The notes: a model not told the origin generated them from the letters alone. 64,000 nucleotides of DNA from Sympetrum striolatum (GCA_947579665.1 OX388345.1:59139454-59203453); one strand, 5' to 3'; positions 13,554-24,510 are shown, counted from the stretch's first letter. Program-made: numbers and translations.

Positions 13554-13676
13554 CTGAAGGAATAGTTCTCGGGTCTCCAGACTTCGTTCCTGAAGATGGC
13601 CACGAAGGATGTGGCCGAAACGTCGCTTTTATCTGAAGCCTGCACCCGGCTGGAGACCCGAGAACTATTCCTTCAG
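13554..13676 (+). repeat. Short foldback element flanking a hammerhead-like core
   Basis: Two perfect 27-bp inverted arms (13554-13580 and 13650-13676) surround a 69-bp centre that contains the hammerhead-like motif at 13590-13624. The arms share AGTTCTC-GGGT and ACCC-GAGAACT blocks with the foldback at 24514-24602, so the two loci are copies of one family. The layout suggests a fragment derived from Penelope-like terminal repeats, whose ends carry hammerhead motifs. An open frame on the other strand here is a by-product of the repeat. Confidence 0.6.
13590..13624 (+). ncRNA. Hammerhead-ribozyme-like motif (type I, Penelope type)
   Basis: The core reads CUGAAGA (13590-13596, matching CUGANGA), one extra U, then a six-pair stem II GGCCAC/GUGGCC (13598-13603 with 13611-13616) with a 7-nt loop, then GAAAC (13617-13621) and GUC (13622-13624) as the NUH cleavage triplet. 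Stem III would be only A-U and C-G with no loop, as in hammerheads of Penelope-like elements that act as dimers. The stem I match is not obvious, and the extra U before stem II also occurs in the PLE copy at 24087. Activity is unproven. Confidence 0.55.
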
Positions 13677-13689
13677 CAATTACGCCGGG

Positions 13690-16190
13690 AAAAACAGAGA
13701 TCTTTTCTCACTTCGGATTAGTTAAAATTAGTAGTAAAACGGCGAAAATTAATTATTAAAAAGGCCAAAATAAGAAATAGGCGATAGAATGAAATAAATA
13801 GTGAAAGGCTATTTATGAAATATGTAAAGTGTTATTTCATTTCTACGTTATTCTATCTAGAGATGGCTTTGAACGTCAAAAACAATGTGAGGCTCTGGCC
13901 ATTACAAATGTTTATTGAAACACCTCAGCTGATATTCTGAAGGCTTTTAGTACCCACATTGAGATGGTCCTTGAGGACATCTTCCGAGGATTAAAACCGT
14001 GTACACGCAAAGAAATGCGATAATCCAGAAGCCTTGCTATTGCGTCTTATAAACAATACAAAGTGATTTAAAGAATCTTTAAAAAGCCAGGAGGACCCAA
14101 AATACAGGCGTAACAAAAAGAAGCTGGTAAATAAGATTAGCTAAGACAGAAGAAAGCGGTCAGAGATATCATCAAAGGATCATTGCTATTAAAATAGCCC
14201 ACACTGTCGGAAAACATCAGCAGCTTAGAATTGTAGAATCATGGAATGGATCCAAAAGACATCAATTGACCGAAGAGGAGATCAAAATATATAATATAGT
14301 ACTACCCAAACATTTCTAAAGCAATACTCAGAGAATGGACGAACAACACGAAAGGTCATAATTATAGAGGAAAATAAGAAGTAGAATCTAGAAATTGTTT
14401 TCTTTAAAATGTTGATTCCGTGCATAGCTTCGAGGTTTATGAGTTCATTTACCCACTCAGATGACAATTTTAACCAAACAAAAATAATAAAACTAAATGT
14501 TAAAGGATACAACTGTTTAATGATATATTTTCTTATACTTTCTATTTTGTTATCTAAAATGAAAGAAAATTTAAGCATTTTCAAATAATCTAGCCCTGCC
14601 CTATACTCAAGTATCATTCAAAACTGATTCCTTAGTATGCAAATACCGATTCGCAACATAGAGTTTTAAATTATAAAGGAAACGGAGAATAAAAATTTTA
14701 GCTCGCGAGAAAATTGCTTGCGTCTTGATGACCTAAAACGAATGATACAAATGATTTTACGATAAAACAGGAAAAAATTACAACATACACTAAAACTAGC
14801 TACAGTATTTGCCAATTTGCACCTTCGGAACTAGGCGAGAAACAGCTTTACACCTGTAGCTTTCAAAGGAAAATTACACCAATAAAAATAACGGATCATT
14901 CTGCGGACACCATACCCGTTATGTGAGCGAGTCCATAAGCTGCAACTATCTTACAAAGTAGGTTATGGGTCCATGTGCCATATACAACACTTAATAGCGA
15001 ACAGTTTTTAAGGAAGAATAATTTTTCACATTCTTACTCATAAATAGAAAACGTTACAGAGGTTTTCTTGTGGTTTTGCTCGCCATAACAGTTATTGTAA
15101 GACGTTTGTAAGTAACTTAAGCAGTAATCTGAACTATGTTGTGTAATTTTACATTCCATTAAAAAATGATGCTGCCACAAATCATAAAATCCGACCTTCT
15201 TCTATTGTATATTCAAGTTTCGTTCACAGTCGGAGGTGATTGCCCCTTCCGTGTCGTAGTAAATACGTCACCTCAAAAACTCACGAAGAGATCGTTGTAA
15301 ACCAAAGTGAGTTGTCTTAAAAGTTAGTATTAACTGAGGTAAACTACTTTTACTTGTTTTGTTTTATGCGAGAAAATGTTGTTTCAATCTTTACACGTAC
15401 ATACCTATGAGAACAACTAAAAGGCGAATGATACCCATAAATAATAGTTTTACGAACTACGAAACACTTGCAATGAAACTGAATAACTTAATATATTCAT
15501 TACTTAGAATAAATAAACGGTTGCTGAAGTTTAAAAAGAATAATCTCGAAACGAATTCCAAAAACACATTCAGTGCTAAGACAAAAATTGCTTGAATCAA
15601 AAATATATTCTATCTTGTCTAAAAATAAACATATTTAGTAGTCAGACACATAAATAAAGGAAATACATGACCATGTTGTAGGTCAAATTTTGTAGTAAAA
15701 ACATTACGTGAAAGGAATTGCAATAGATACATACCTCTAGACTGCGTTTCTTAAGTAAACGAAGATAATAATTTCTAAACTTAAGCGTAGATAAAAAATC
15801 AATGAAATACTCGGTAAATTATTTACCAAATACTCTTAAGGGATGGATCATGAAATTACACAAATAAATAAGATATTCGCAGAAAAATTGTTGTTGCCAC
15901 CGTCTTAAAATGTATCAAAGAAAAATATGATGATGACAACAACTGCGAATAACTCTAATTCCATTTACAAGATGACATCAGAAAATAAGGTCAGCGACAA
16001 GTCTGGGATATGATCCACTACTTTAGCACTACTTACTAAGAAAATAAGGGAAAGTTCTCGATGAACTTTATCAAAATAAACAATAAAAATTCTGGACTCG
16101 GAAATGTTTACAAGGCAGAATGGGAATAAACTTGGAACTTTTGAATTAAAATTAGAACTCATGACAGGGAAACTTGCTTTAATGGTTGTT
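13690..16190. other. Intergenic or first intron of the TLC-domain gene
   Basis: This lies downstream of the minus-strand exon ending at 16199, so at least part of it is probably that gene's first intron. I looked for a second TLC exon (a GYF-D motif and a His pair on the minus strand) and found none. Open frames at 14282-14617 and 15965-16360 on the minus strand show no TLC-domain pattern. Confidence 0.5.
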
Positions 16191-16198
16191 TCTCTTAC

Positions 16199-16401
16199 CA
16201 AATGCATGACCAGGAGCCAGTAATGAAGGAATGTAACAAAGAGTTGGCTGTGTTCCTCCATTTCCACTCTTGGCTTTTTGTTTTCTTCGCACAGGCGGGA
16301 ACGACACGACGAAGCAACAGATTGCTTGAAAAAAATAAAGCTGTACTCATACTGGTCCATAGATATCCGTAATTTGTCCCGGTAACCTGAGTAACATCCA
16401 T
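16199..16401 (-). CDS. First coding exon of a TLCD1/TLCD2-like membrane protein
   Basis: The exon runs from ATG at 16401 to 16199 and ends at a canonical donor (G|GTAAGA on the minus strand) in phase 2, encoding 67 residues plus two bases. Residues 14-30 are hydrophobic with basic residues after them, a likely first membrane segment. Residues 45-66 (EWKWRNTANSLLHSFITGSW) match the start of the TLC domain in vertebrate TLCD1/TLCD2, which have W-W/H-N---S--HS--SG. TLCD1 and TLCD2 are multi-pass proteins linked to plasma-membrane phospholipid composition and fluidity. No later exon was recognised inside the window, so the gene has a long intron or continues past the left edge. The gene diverges from INO80B. 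Confidence 0.6.
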
Positions 16402-16903
16402 TTCGAGGTATAAGTTATTGAATACTTATGAACTCTAGCGAACATACGCGCACTCGAAAATTAGCCTGAGGCCTTTACGTCCTGCTTCAACGGTTGATGA
16501 AAGGGGTGTGACATAACTTGCGCTTATTTTCGGTCAAAATGACTCACAAAAACTTGGTCTGCAACACTGATGGTACAGGATGTATTAACTACTATAAAAT
16601 AAATATTATTATTTTGATTAAATTCACCAGTAATTGAAGAAGGAATATTTTTGAGAAATAACATGGTTTAGTTGTTGAGTTTACTAAAACCAAAGTAAAC
16701 AAACATGGAGACTTCCGAATCGTAATGGCGCTTCTTCAAGAAGCTGTAGCGTTTACAGTGTGGTAGATTGAGCGAAGTATTCATACTTTATCAAGGCAAA
16801 CAAAAAAAATATTTGACTTAAATTGAAAGCTTTCTCTCTCAGGCTTCCGTATTAAGAGACAATTTAATTGTTCTGATATAGTGATATTAAATTACGGGTG
16901 ACA
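16402..16903. promoter_or_regulatory. Shared divergent promoter region, TLCD-like / INO80B
   Basis: About 500 bp separate the start codons of the minus-strand TLCD-like gene (16401) and the plus-strand INO80B gene (16904). Both promoters and 5' UTRs should lie here. The part near the TLCD-like start (16440-16560) has several CG dinucleotides. No clear TATA box was found for either gene, as expected for housekeeping genes. Confidence 0.5.
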
Positions 16904-19044
16904 ATGAGTAGCTCAAGTAATATCATTAGAAAACCTCGGACAATTAGTACCAAGCCTCCTTTGAAACGTAAAGAAACAAGCGATGACGAAGAATTAAACA
17001 TAGGTAATCATAATGTTGTTTTCATTTACTAATTCATCTTTCAAATTGTAGAATATGGTGAACATTTTTCAGATGCGGGCGAAATATCTCCTTTGAAGAA
17101 GCACAAGAGGCACAAGCACAAGAAACATAAGAAAAAGAAATCCATAGAGGATGGAGCTGGACCATCAGAAACAATGTACGTTCGACTATACAACATAATG
17201 TGGTAAAGTTTTATTATTGGCCCTATATAAATGTAATTTTCTGAACAGGGGAAAGATCTTTGAATCAAATGACAAGCAGAAAATGAAAGCGCCGCAGAAT
17301 GAACTTCTTGAAAAGCCGACCACTCAAAGCACTTCATCTCCTAAAACCTCCTCCAAGAAAAAGAAAGGGAAAGGAAAAGATAGTGGCACTTCTAGTGAGG
17401 AAGAGAGATGGCTGGATGCAATAGAATCGGGAAAACTTGAGGAAGTAATGAATTGAAATTCAAACCTGAGGAACCTCTTTAAAAATATTTAGTTTGATAT
17501 TTCAACGTGTTTTAATATTTTGAAAACTCAAATTCTACAGGTCGATGATGAATTAAAGAAAATAAAAAATCCCAAATTGATGACTGCTAGGCAAAGAGCT
17601 ATGTTTGAAAAGAAAACAGACAAAGAACCTAGTCCTGGTGGAGAACAGCTCTTAGCATTGCCGACAGGTTAATGTGTATTATTAATTCATGATTACTTTG
17701 TCTACTCCTTATTATTTATGGGTCTTCATACTAATTTAGTTTGTATAATAGGCTATAAAGAGGTTGTTGTCACTGAAGAAATGCTGAGGCAAAGAGCAGT
17801 AAAATTGCAGAAAAGGAAGCAGCTTATGGAAGAAAAAAGAGAAAAGGACAAGGTAACGTATGGCATTGGCTAAAATTAGTTCCCTGGTCAATCTTTCTGT
17901 GATGAAATATTACTGGCTATGATGTTAGTAGTTTTTCTACTTAAAATGATTGTGTATAGTTATGTTTTAAAAAGTAATTGTGATTTAACACTGATTATTT
18001 ACCTTTAAGAAAAAAACAATGGACAGACTTTTGAGAAAACAAGACTCCAAGACTTCCAAAATAGGCAGGCCCAAAGCATTTGGAGCTAGGAAGCAAATTC
18101 CAAGAATTCGCTGTCAAATAACTGCTACTGGATATTCAGTATCTGTCCCAACAGACATGGAATATCCTTTAAAACCTTTGAAAGCTGGGTAAGTATACTA
18201 ATATAAAAAGGAATATGCAAAATATCTTTTTGGGCAATGAGGAACTACTAATCCATTTATAAAAACCTTGGGTCAAGAGGCATGTAGCTCTCTCACTAGA
18301 GAAAATATTAATATTCCCTTTCCTTAAGTTGCCACTTGAAAGCTAAATGAAATGTATTATTTTGCATAAAATTTTGAGGAAATCTAGCTCTTATTTCTTG
18401 GAAATGAAACTTCTTCTTAGTAGGGGTTCATTGATTTTTAAGATAAAACTGTCCTGTTTTTCAATAAATATGGAAACTTTTATCTTTATTCTTGTTAAGT
18501 TGTAGAAAATAATTTTAAAATTACAATTTAAGAGTTTATTGATTTGCCTTTTACATTTATATTACCCATACCATATATTCTGTAGTTTATTACAAAGAAA
18601 ATAGTTAGTATTTATGTAAATCTAATATTTCTTATTGGTGGACCTCTCAGGGATTTGTTTTTGTGAGATAGTTGAGAAATGATTAATATCCCATTATAGT
18701 GAAGTAGTATGCGAAGGAATTATGAACCTCCAAGGAATATTCACTGCAAATATATTTAAATGAATTGCATATGTTATTGGTAGCTTTGCTTGCATGATAT
18801 AGTATCCATATGCTCTGTGAACAAGATATAACTTGATCTTGCACAGAGTTAGAACTTTAGTAGTGATTGCAAATCAGGTGTTCCTGTATTTCTTTTTCCC
18901 CTTAGGTCTGCTCCTGTACCTGTGAAATGCGGTGTTGAAGGGTGTCAAAATTTGAAGAAGTATTGCTGCTCAAAAACTGGCTTACCCTTGTGCAGCATCG
19001 TGTGCTATAGGATAAATCTAATGAAAGTCGAAGAAGTCTCTTGA
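16904..19044 (+). CDS. INO80B: INO80 complex subunit B (PAPA-1 and HIT zinc finger)
   Basis: Seven coding exons: 16904-17003, 17052-17175, 17249-17444, 17541-17667, 17752-17852, 18010-18188, 18906-19044. All introns are GT-AG and phases agree, giving 321 residues. Order: basic N-terminus; Lys/His-rich run (about residues 49-63); EEERWLDAIESGKLEE ending at 140, aligning with EEEQRWLDALEKGELDD of human INO80B; PAPA-1 region from about 141 with LMTARQRAMFEKK; GYKEVVVTEEMLRQRA; C-terminal HIT zinc finger with C284, C289, C297, C305 and C309, then CYRINL as in human. The protein is a nuclear subunit of the INO80 nucleosome-remodelling ATPase complex. Intron 1 is only 48 nt; a second in-frame acceptor (TTTTCAG, exon from 17073) would drop seven residues. 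No disruption is seen, so the gene looks functional. Confidence 0.93.
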
Positions 19045-19180
19045 TCATTTTTTACCTAAGGATGTATCATTTCTTATTGTGCTCATTTTTGTGTTATGTG
19101 TATATTTATTAAAAGACCATAGTAAACTTGAATTAATTTTCTTTAAAATTTACTCCCAACATCTAAATATGAACATTAAG

Positions 19181-19417
19181 AAAAATGAAGGAGATAATTG
19201 GTACTTCTTCCACAAAAGTTTTTTTAATTTAAAAAATCGTACTATCGGTTTTAACGGAGGACCGTCATCTTCAGAAATCACCTGAAGATGACGGTCCTCC
19301 ATTGAAACCAGTAGTACGATTTTTTAAATAAAAATAAATTTTTGTGGAAAAAGTACCAATTATCTCCTTCATTTTTCGTGATGGATTTCCACCATATCTC
19401 GCCCAATTCTGTGAATT
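19181..19417 (+). mobile_element. Penelope-like element remnant: two 3' tails head to head
   Basis: A near-perfect inverted repeat has arms 19181-19274 and 19282-19376 around a 7-nt loop. The right arm is a PLE 3' end: CUGAAGA, a degenerate stem, GAAAC, GUA, then AAATAAATTTTTGTGGAAAAAG like the tail of the PLE at 24123. The sequence after it (GTGATGGATTTCC to CTGTGAAT, 19378-19417) matches, inverted, the extreme left end of that PLE (23009-23046). The insertion is therefore an inverted tail plus a tail with no coding sequence left. It starts about 140 bp after the INO80B stop codon, inside or near its 3' UTR. Confidence 0.6.
19282..19318 (+). ncRNA. Degenerate hammerhead-like motif
   Basis: CUGAAGA (19282-19288) is followed by a poorly pairing stem II region, then GAAAC and GUA (NUH). 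Flanking stem I pairing is plausible: AAATC upstream with GATTT downstream, interrupted by a small bulge. Stem II seems too weak for activity. The motif marks a PLE 3' end. Confidence 0.35.
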
Positions 19418-19419
19418 TT

Positions 19420-21195
19420 ATTACGAATATTAAGAATTATTCTTGTGAAAAAACCAGAATTAGATGATGTCCTTAAAAAAACAGGTGGAATGCCATTCTT
19501 CAAAATGCCATAAGACATGCCTATAATAAAGTAATTTGTGGATAGTACACATATACTTCTTATTGGATTTGTTGAGAACTATAGTGTTTTGCTGTATTGA
19601 TAATAATAGAGTAAGACCCTTACTTAGGAGAAGAACACTCAAAATTACAGTAAGAAATTTCAAAGATTGATTCTCTTTTTAAGACTTACTTTCTGTCTTT
19701 AATTGTAATTTATCTGTTGAAATAAGAAGTCTGTATTTTGTGAGAATAATTGGATGATAGAGGCTCTAGTATTTGCAATTATCCCACTGAATTGTTTATC
19801 AATAGCTAAATAACATTATTTGGAAATATTTTCTAAATCTTTTTCCTGTTATTGTCATTTGGTTTAGGAAACTATCTTGGAATTATTAAGACATAGTCAA
19901 TAGAAGAAGTAGAATCACAGATGGAATTGTGACTTATTTTCTCCTCACAGCCACCTTCATTATGTATAATACATAGGTAAATAAATGATTTCTTGGCAAG
20001 TTCTAGAGTACTGCTTCATGAATAATTTGTAAAAGTTACATCTAGATGGATAATTCTGTTAGTCAAAGTACATATTGGAGATTTTAGAAGATAAATCAGA
20101 ACTTAAAGACTAAATTAGGGTAGTTATAATTTTATAATACAACTAATTTAAATGCCTGTTGATTCTCAATGTGGGATATAAGTATATTAGATATATTTGC
20201 CCTTTGTTCATAAGAGAATGTGGCATCTCTCATCAAAGTCTAATTCTACAGTACAGGTGATCAAATGCAAAAGTTTTCAATCCTTTCAAATTTCTCATAA
20301 CTTGGAGCTGAAGTCTGATGTTGATGAAAGTAGTATTAGTCTAGCAACTAAAATAATTAGATCATCCAATTATGTTTTTTAATGAAAACTGCAAATCTGG
20401 TTTAATAAAAGCTAAGAAAGACAAGGTTTTTCATTGGTTTTATGTGTAAAATTTGTGAAAGAGAAAAGCCGTATCTGAGTATTACTTACACAATTGGATG
20501 CTACAAATGGCAATTACATCACCAGCAAAATGTGAGGATAAAATTCTTGCCATATTTGACACCAATTAATAGTTCTCCCTCATTTCAGCTGGGCACACAA
20601 GGAAAACAGATTTTGCTGGTTGGGTGGCTCCACAACTCAAGTTGTAGTTCCCTTAGTTCTTACAATTCAGAAGTCATATATGGTAACAATCATTAACATA
20701 TCATTAACCCAGCTTTTGGCCTAGGGGGGGGCAAATCAGAAATGCAAATTAAAAATTCAACATAAATATAAATTTGCAATTACATGTTCCATTGTTTTTG
20801 CGGCGTCTTAAAATAGACGTATTTCTCAGAAATTATTTGCAGGTGCAACTTCTAAATGCCCATGGAAAGATTGATTCCTTCCATGTAATGCGTTTGTTTA
20901 CACGCTCGATGTGGGTCAAACGGATATGGTCCAGACGTCTGCATGTGAATCGAAACAAACTTGCCTAAACATTTTACTTTATCTACAATTTCATAAATTC
21001 AACAGTACTTCTGCATATGTACATAATTAGCCAGCTAAATGTATGGGAGCTAGATTGAAGGGTCCAGTGGTGGCTGTCCAGGGGGTGGGGGCAACTGCCC
21101 CCCCCCCCTTGGTACTCCCATGATCATTAATGTAATTATAAATAATATAAGTTGGATCAAAAAGAATAATACATGTAAACTTCAAACACGAATTC
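19420..21195. other. Intergenic, nothing recognised
   Basis: AT-rich DNA downstream of INO80B. Open frames at 19460-19663, 20197-20382, 20442-20696 and 20774-20968 lack motifs. Runs of G or C near 20725 and 21074-21112, with GGGGGCAACTGCCCCC, are low-complexity palindromic text and probably repeat debris. Confidence 0.5.
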
Positions 21196-21296
21196 TACAA
21201 ATGAATAGTAGTAATATTTTTAAAAGTGCTTCGACAGCATAGGCCATTTCGCAGATTGGCTCCCACCGGGAAACAAACCCGGTACAAATGAATAGT
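21196..21296 (-). mobile_element. tRNA-derived SINE, 5'-truncated copy with TSD
   Basis: A 73-bp insert (21210-21282) is bounded by a perfect 14-bp target duplication, TACAAATGAATAGT (21196-21209 and 21283-21296). On the minus strand it begins inside the T arm of the tRNA-like head, continues with CGGTGGGAGCC, then the family tail GCGAAATGG-CT-TGCTGTCGAAGCACTTTTAA. 5' truncation with a long duplication is the mark of LINE-driven retroposition. Full copies are at 60884-61014 and 41811-41929. Confidence 0.75.
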
Positions 21297-21619
21297 TGTT
21301 ATGTATAAGTAAATATAATGAAGTCAAAATAGGTAGTACTGAATGAGGTGAAAATAGGCTTCAGTACTGAATGTTAACCAGTGAAGAACCTGCATCTTTG
21401 ATGTGAAGGTCGAACCTTAACATATAAGATGCAGGTTGATATATTATCCATAATTTTGGAAAAAGTATCTCAAATGCCAAAAAATTCTTCATATTTTACC
21501 CCCTTCATCCTTCAAACATGTGACAAAAGCACCAAGTTAGATTTCCTAGAATAATTCCACATTCTCTACCACAAATATTTTTTTAATGATCTTACAAATG
21601 AATACTTAGTTACCCATAA

Positions 21620-21960
21620 TTCAGCTTCCATCCTTAGGTGCATCCTTCCATCATTACCACCCCATCCGCCCCTCCAAGACTAGCACGGGTCACAGATTCT
21701 GTTTCTTCCTTCTCTTTTCTTCCCCACCTCTTCTCATATGTAACTTTCCTCCTTTCCATACGTGGTGGTCATTTTCCTTTCTCCCTCCCATTCCCCTACA
21801 ACCATTCCCCCTGCCCTCCTTCTCCCCATATTTGCTCTCCTTGCACCTTAAGCATTTAGTTTTGACCTGACGATAGCGTAATGCACCAAAACCAGTTGGT
21901 TGTTTCAGTAAATTGTTTTGTAAGATGGAATTCCACCGAATATCATTTAAGCAGTTCGAT
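21620..21960 (+). mobile_element. Penelope-like element 3'-end relic
   Basis: The stretch 21635-21850 is pyrimidine-rich (CCATCC, CCTCCTT, CCCTGCCC), like the segments that follow the endonuclease ORF in the PLE copies at 23940-24050 and 46040-46130. It leads into a hammerhead-like motif (CUGACGA at 21867) and a tail with TTGGTTGTTTCAGTAAATTG. No coding part of the element remains. The left boundary is approximate and no target duplication was found. Confidence 0.45.
21867..21899 (+). ncRNA. Degenerate hammerhead-like motif
   Basis: CUGACGA fits CUGANGA, followed by U, then AGCGUAAUGC. The invariant GAAAC is replaced by CAAAACC, followed by AGUU. The loss of the GAAA guanine makes it an inactive relic of the PLE terminal motif. 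Confidence 0.3.
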
Positions 21961-21964
21961 TTTA

Positions 21965-22990
21965 AGCTACTTGATGTTGTGTCTCGGTTGATTCAGTATT
22001 CAGCCATCTTATAATTGCTGAAACAACTCTCTGGTTATGATTAACTTCAAAGCTTCTGGGACATGCATACAAGTAATTATCAATCCATCTGTCTTAAAAA
22101 TTACCTGCAACTATATACAGACAGGGTAAAAGTTTATGCTCTTTTGAGAGGTGTCACTGACATCCATAAACAACCTGAATTACTGTCTTCTTCATTATGA
22201 AATTTCTCTTTTGTTGATGTTCACAAGGATAGAGGCCATATTATTTTAATTCAAAGCATTTTTTTTCAGAAATTTTGAATCGGGATTCCACTCCTGAGCA
22301 TGTATATATGACTGCATAAACATGTTTACTTGCATATCAGAGTACAGCTGTGTCTTAATACTTCATTATTCATGAATAAATAAATGTTTGTCCTAATGAA
22401 GCTGAAACTTTTGAAACTCTAGTAGGACATGAAAAAGTCTAATCTATAAGAAGGTTAGAAAACAGCCCAGCCCAAGGAAAATATACGTCTCTAAAAATTA
22501 TTCTCTGCTGCAGATCTTTTGAAATGATAAAATATGTATAGGCAGAATATAATTATATGTGATTTTCTTCAGAAACAGTACAATGCACAATTCAATTATC
22601 GATGATGCTCTCTGAAAAGTAAAACTTTTTGAACCATGGACTACTTCTTGTATGTATAACTCACAGGCTATCTTCCAAAAGAATTCAAATAATAATATTA
22701 TTTATTACCCAAAAATGTTTTATGTAAAAACGTATCATAGTATTATTTTATTTGATTACCTATGCATACTTGTTTAATGATGTTGGAAGAAGAACCTAGA
22801 TGAGCCTTTTAAAAAACTGTAACATGTTTTGTTTTTGACTTATTCCACATCATGTATTTTGTGACCATGCAGAATAAATAAACTTATTATGATTTTTAAT
22901 ATTGATTTCATTATGAGATAGAGATGGAAGAAGGAGTATATAGAGAATAATGATTGGGAAAGGGATGAGAAAGACCGGTTGATTGTGAAT
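21965..22990. other. Intergenic, nothing recognised
   Basis: No exon or bounded element was seen between the PLE relic and the PLE insertion site at 22996. Confidence 0.5.
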
Positions 22991-23098
22991 CAAATGTATA
23001 AGAATGCAATTCACAGTCTCAGGCGTCGTTTTGTGGAAATCCATCTCGTAGAAATGAGGAAAGGCTTGTACTTTTTCCACAGATTTATTTTAAAAAAC

Positions 23099-23968
23099 CA
23101 AGAACTGGAAATGAACCATTCCCTTAACTTTTTGGACCTTACCATATCCTTTCGCAGCCCTAATCTCCATTTCTCTATTTACCGTAAACCTACCTACACA
23201 GATCAGGTTATTCTTTACCAATCCAACCACCATTACTCCCATAAGCTCTCCGCCTTCCGCTCCCTCATTAATTGCTTGGTCTCTATTCCCCTTTCGAATG
23301 AAAGTTTTAATATTGAGTTGTCTACCATTAAATATATTGCCGAGAAAAATGGTTTTCACCAGAATTTAGTTAACAAACTTTTAGTATGGAAACATAGGAA
23401 ACTAGCCTTAAATAAAATTTTCAAAAAAGTTGATGAAAATTTTAATCAGAAATGGGTAAAATTAACCTTTTTAAATAGTTTGTCCGAAAATATCGGTAAC
23501 CACCTTTCAAAATAAAAAATGAGGCCATCATTTAAATCGCGATTCAACCTTCAGAAAATACTTTGCAATGGCAAAGACAAATTTGACCGTTTAAACAAAT
23601 CAGGTATTTATCGACTCGAATGTAACGACTGTGAGGGTGTATATATTGGGCAAACTAGGCGCAATTTCTCCATCAGAGCCAATGAACATAAAAGATGTTT
23701 TATTAATCAAGCCACATATTCGCATTTTGCCAAGCATCTTCTGGAGAACAACCATTCCTCTGACTTTGAACCCGAAATTTTGCATTTCTCCAACAGAGGC
23801 CAGAGACTCAACTTCCTGGAACAATTTGAAATACTTTCTCACATCAATTCCGCGAAATTTTCTGTTGTCAAAGAGCACCTTTTCCCTTCCCACTTCCCAC
23901 TGATTCAATGCATCCTACCACCCACAGATAGTGTTCCTCTACCTGCACTTCCGCGTCCTTACCCCTAA
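23099..23968 (+). pseudogene. PLE reverse transcriptase C-terminus plus GIY-YIG endonuclease
   Basis: One frame runs through with a single stop codon (TAA, 23513-23515). The first part has LNFLDLTI, then FSIYRKPTYTDQVI and SNHHYSHKLSAFRS, the thumb region after the catalytic palm of Penelope-type RTs; the palm itself is lost to 5' truncation. The second part, from 23519, encodes the nuclease: GIYRLECNDCEGVYIGQTRR contains GIY, the CxxC pair that PLE nucleases carry between GIY and YIG, and YIG with the downstream Arg. ANEHKRC and SHFAKHL follow, then an LEQFEI helix with the acidic residue. It ends at TAA 23966-23968. The nuclease half is intact and recently active-looking; the copy as a whole is dead. 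Confidence 0.85.
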
Positions 23969-24083
23969 TCTCACCACCTCCCTTTTCCTTTCCCCTTCCA
24001 CTTCCTTTGTTCACCTTTACCTATTTCATGGTTTTTCTGCTAGTCTTTCTTTTGTATATATATGTCTACGGTTATTGCTTTTT

Positions 24084-24122
24084 CACCTGATGATGGCGAT
24101 TACTCGTTGAAACCTGGTTGTG
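24084..24122 (+). ncRNA. Hammerhead-ribozyme-like motif of the PLE 3' end
   Basis: CUGAUGA (24087-24093), an extra U, stem II (GGCGA/UCGUU, two G-U pairs, UUAC loop), GAAAC (24109-24113), a 3-nt loop, then GUU (NUH, 24117-24119). Stem I pairs CAC (24084-24086) with GUG (24120-24122). All invariant core positions are present. The short stems I and III and the extra U may limit activity. Confidence 0.55.
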
Positions 24123-24184
24123 TTTTTAAAATAAATCTGTGGAAAAAGTATAAGCCTTTCCTCATTTCTACGTATAAGAATGCA

Positions 24185-24510
24185 TTTTGGAAGTATTGGT
24201 GAAGTTGCAATCCTCTACTATGCTAAATAAATTGCCTATATTCGTCACTGTTAAGATTTTCCTGAGGCATGTATCATTTACCATATTTTCTGGTAGAAAA
24301 CAGGCACATTATCTATAAAAAGAAAGGAATCATCATGAAAGTAAGTATGTATGTACTATAAAAATTCAATATTTATGAGACAATGGATGGATATGGACTA
24401 TTGAAATATGTATTTTAAAATCCCAAGTAAAATAGTTTTTTCTCCTATCCTTTGCCTTTCTCCCTTATAAGTAAAATATTTTTAGTGGAATGATCTCCTG
24501 GCATAGCTGA
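24185..24510. other. Intergenic, nothing recognised
   Basis: AT-rich filler between the PLE and the foldback at 24514. Confidence 0.5.

Larger units (their letters stand above)
22996..24184 (+). mobile_element. Penelope-like element, 5'-truncated, with TSD
   Basis: The insertion 23009-24171 is bounded by a perfect 13-bp duplication, GTATAAGAATGCA (22996-23008 and 24172-24184). Its left end (23009-23100) is an inverted copy of the element's own 3' tail: 23047-23100 matches the reverse complement of about 24119-24171 with one small indel and one substitution. Then come the C-terminal part of the reverse transcriptase, the GIY-YIG endonuclease, a pyrimidine-rich 3' UTR, a hammerhead-like motif and the tail. 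An inverted tail at the 5' end is a known feature of Penelope-like insertions. PLEs move by target-primed reverse transcription with a GIY-YIG nuclease. Confidence 0.85.

Noticed and set aside
13427..13645. 72-codon minus-strand open frame
   Set aside because: It crosses the foldback and hammerhead-like element and has no family motif.
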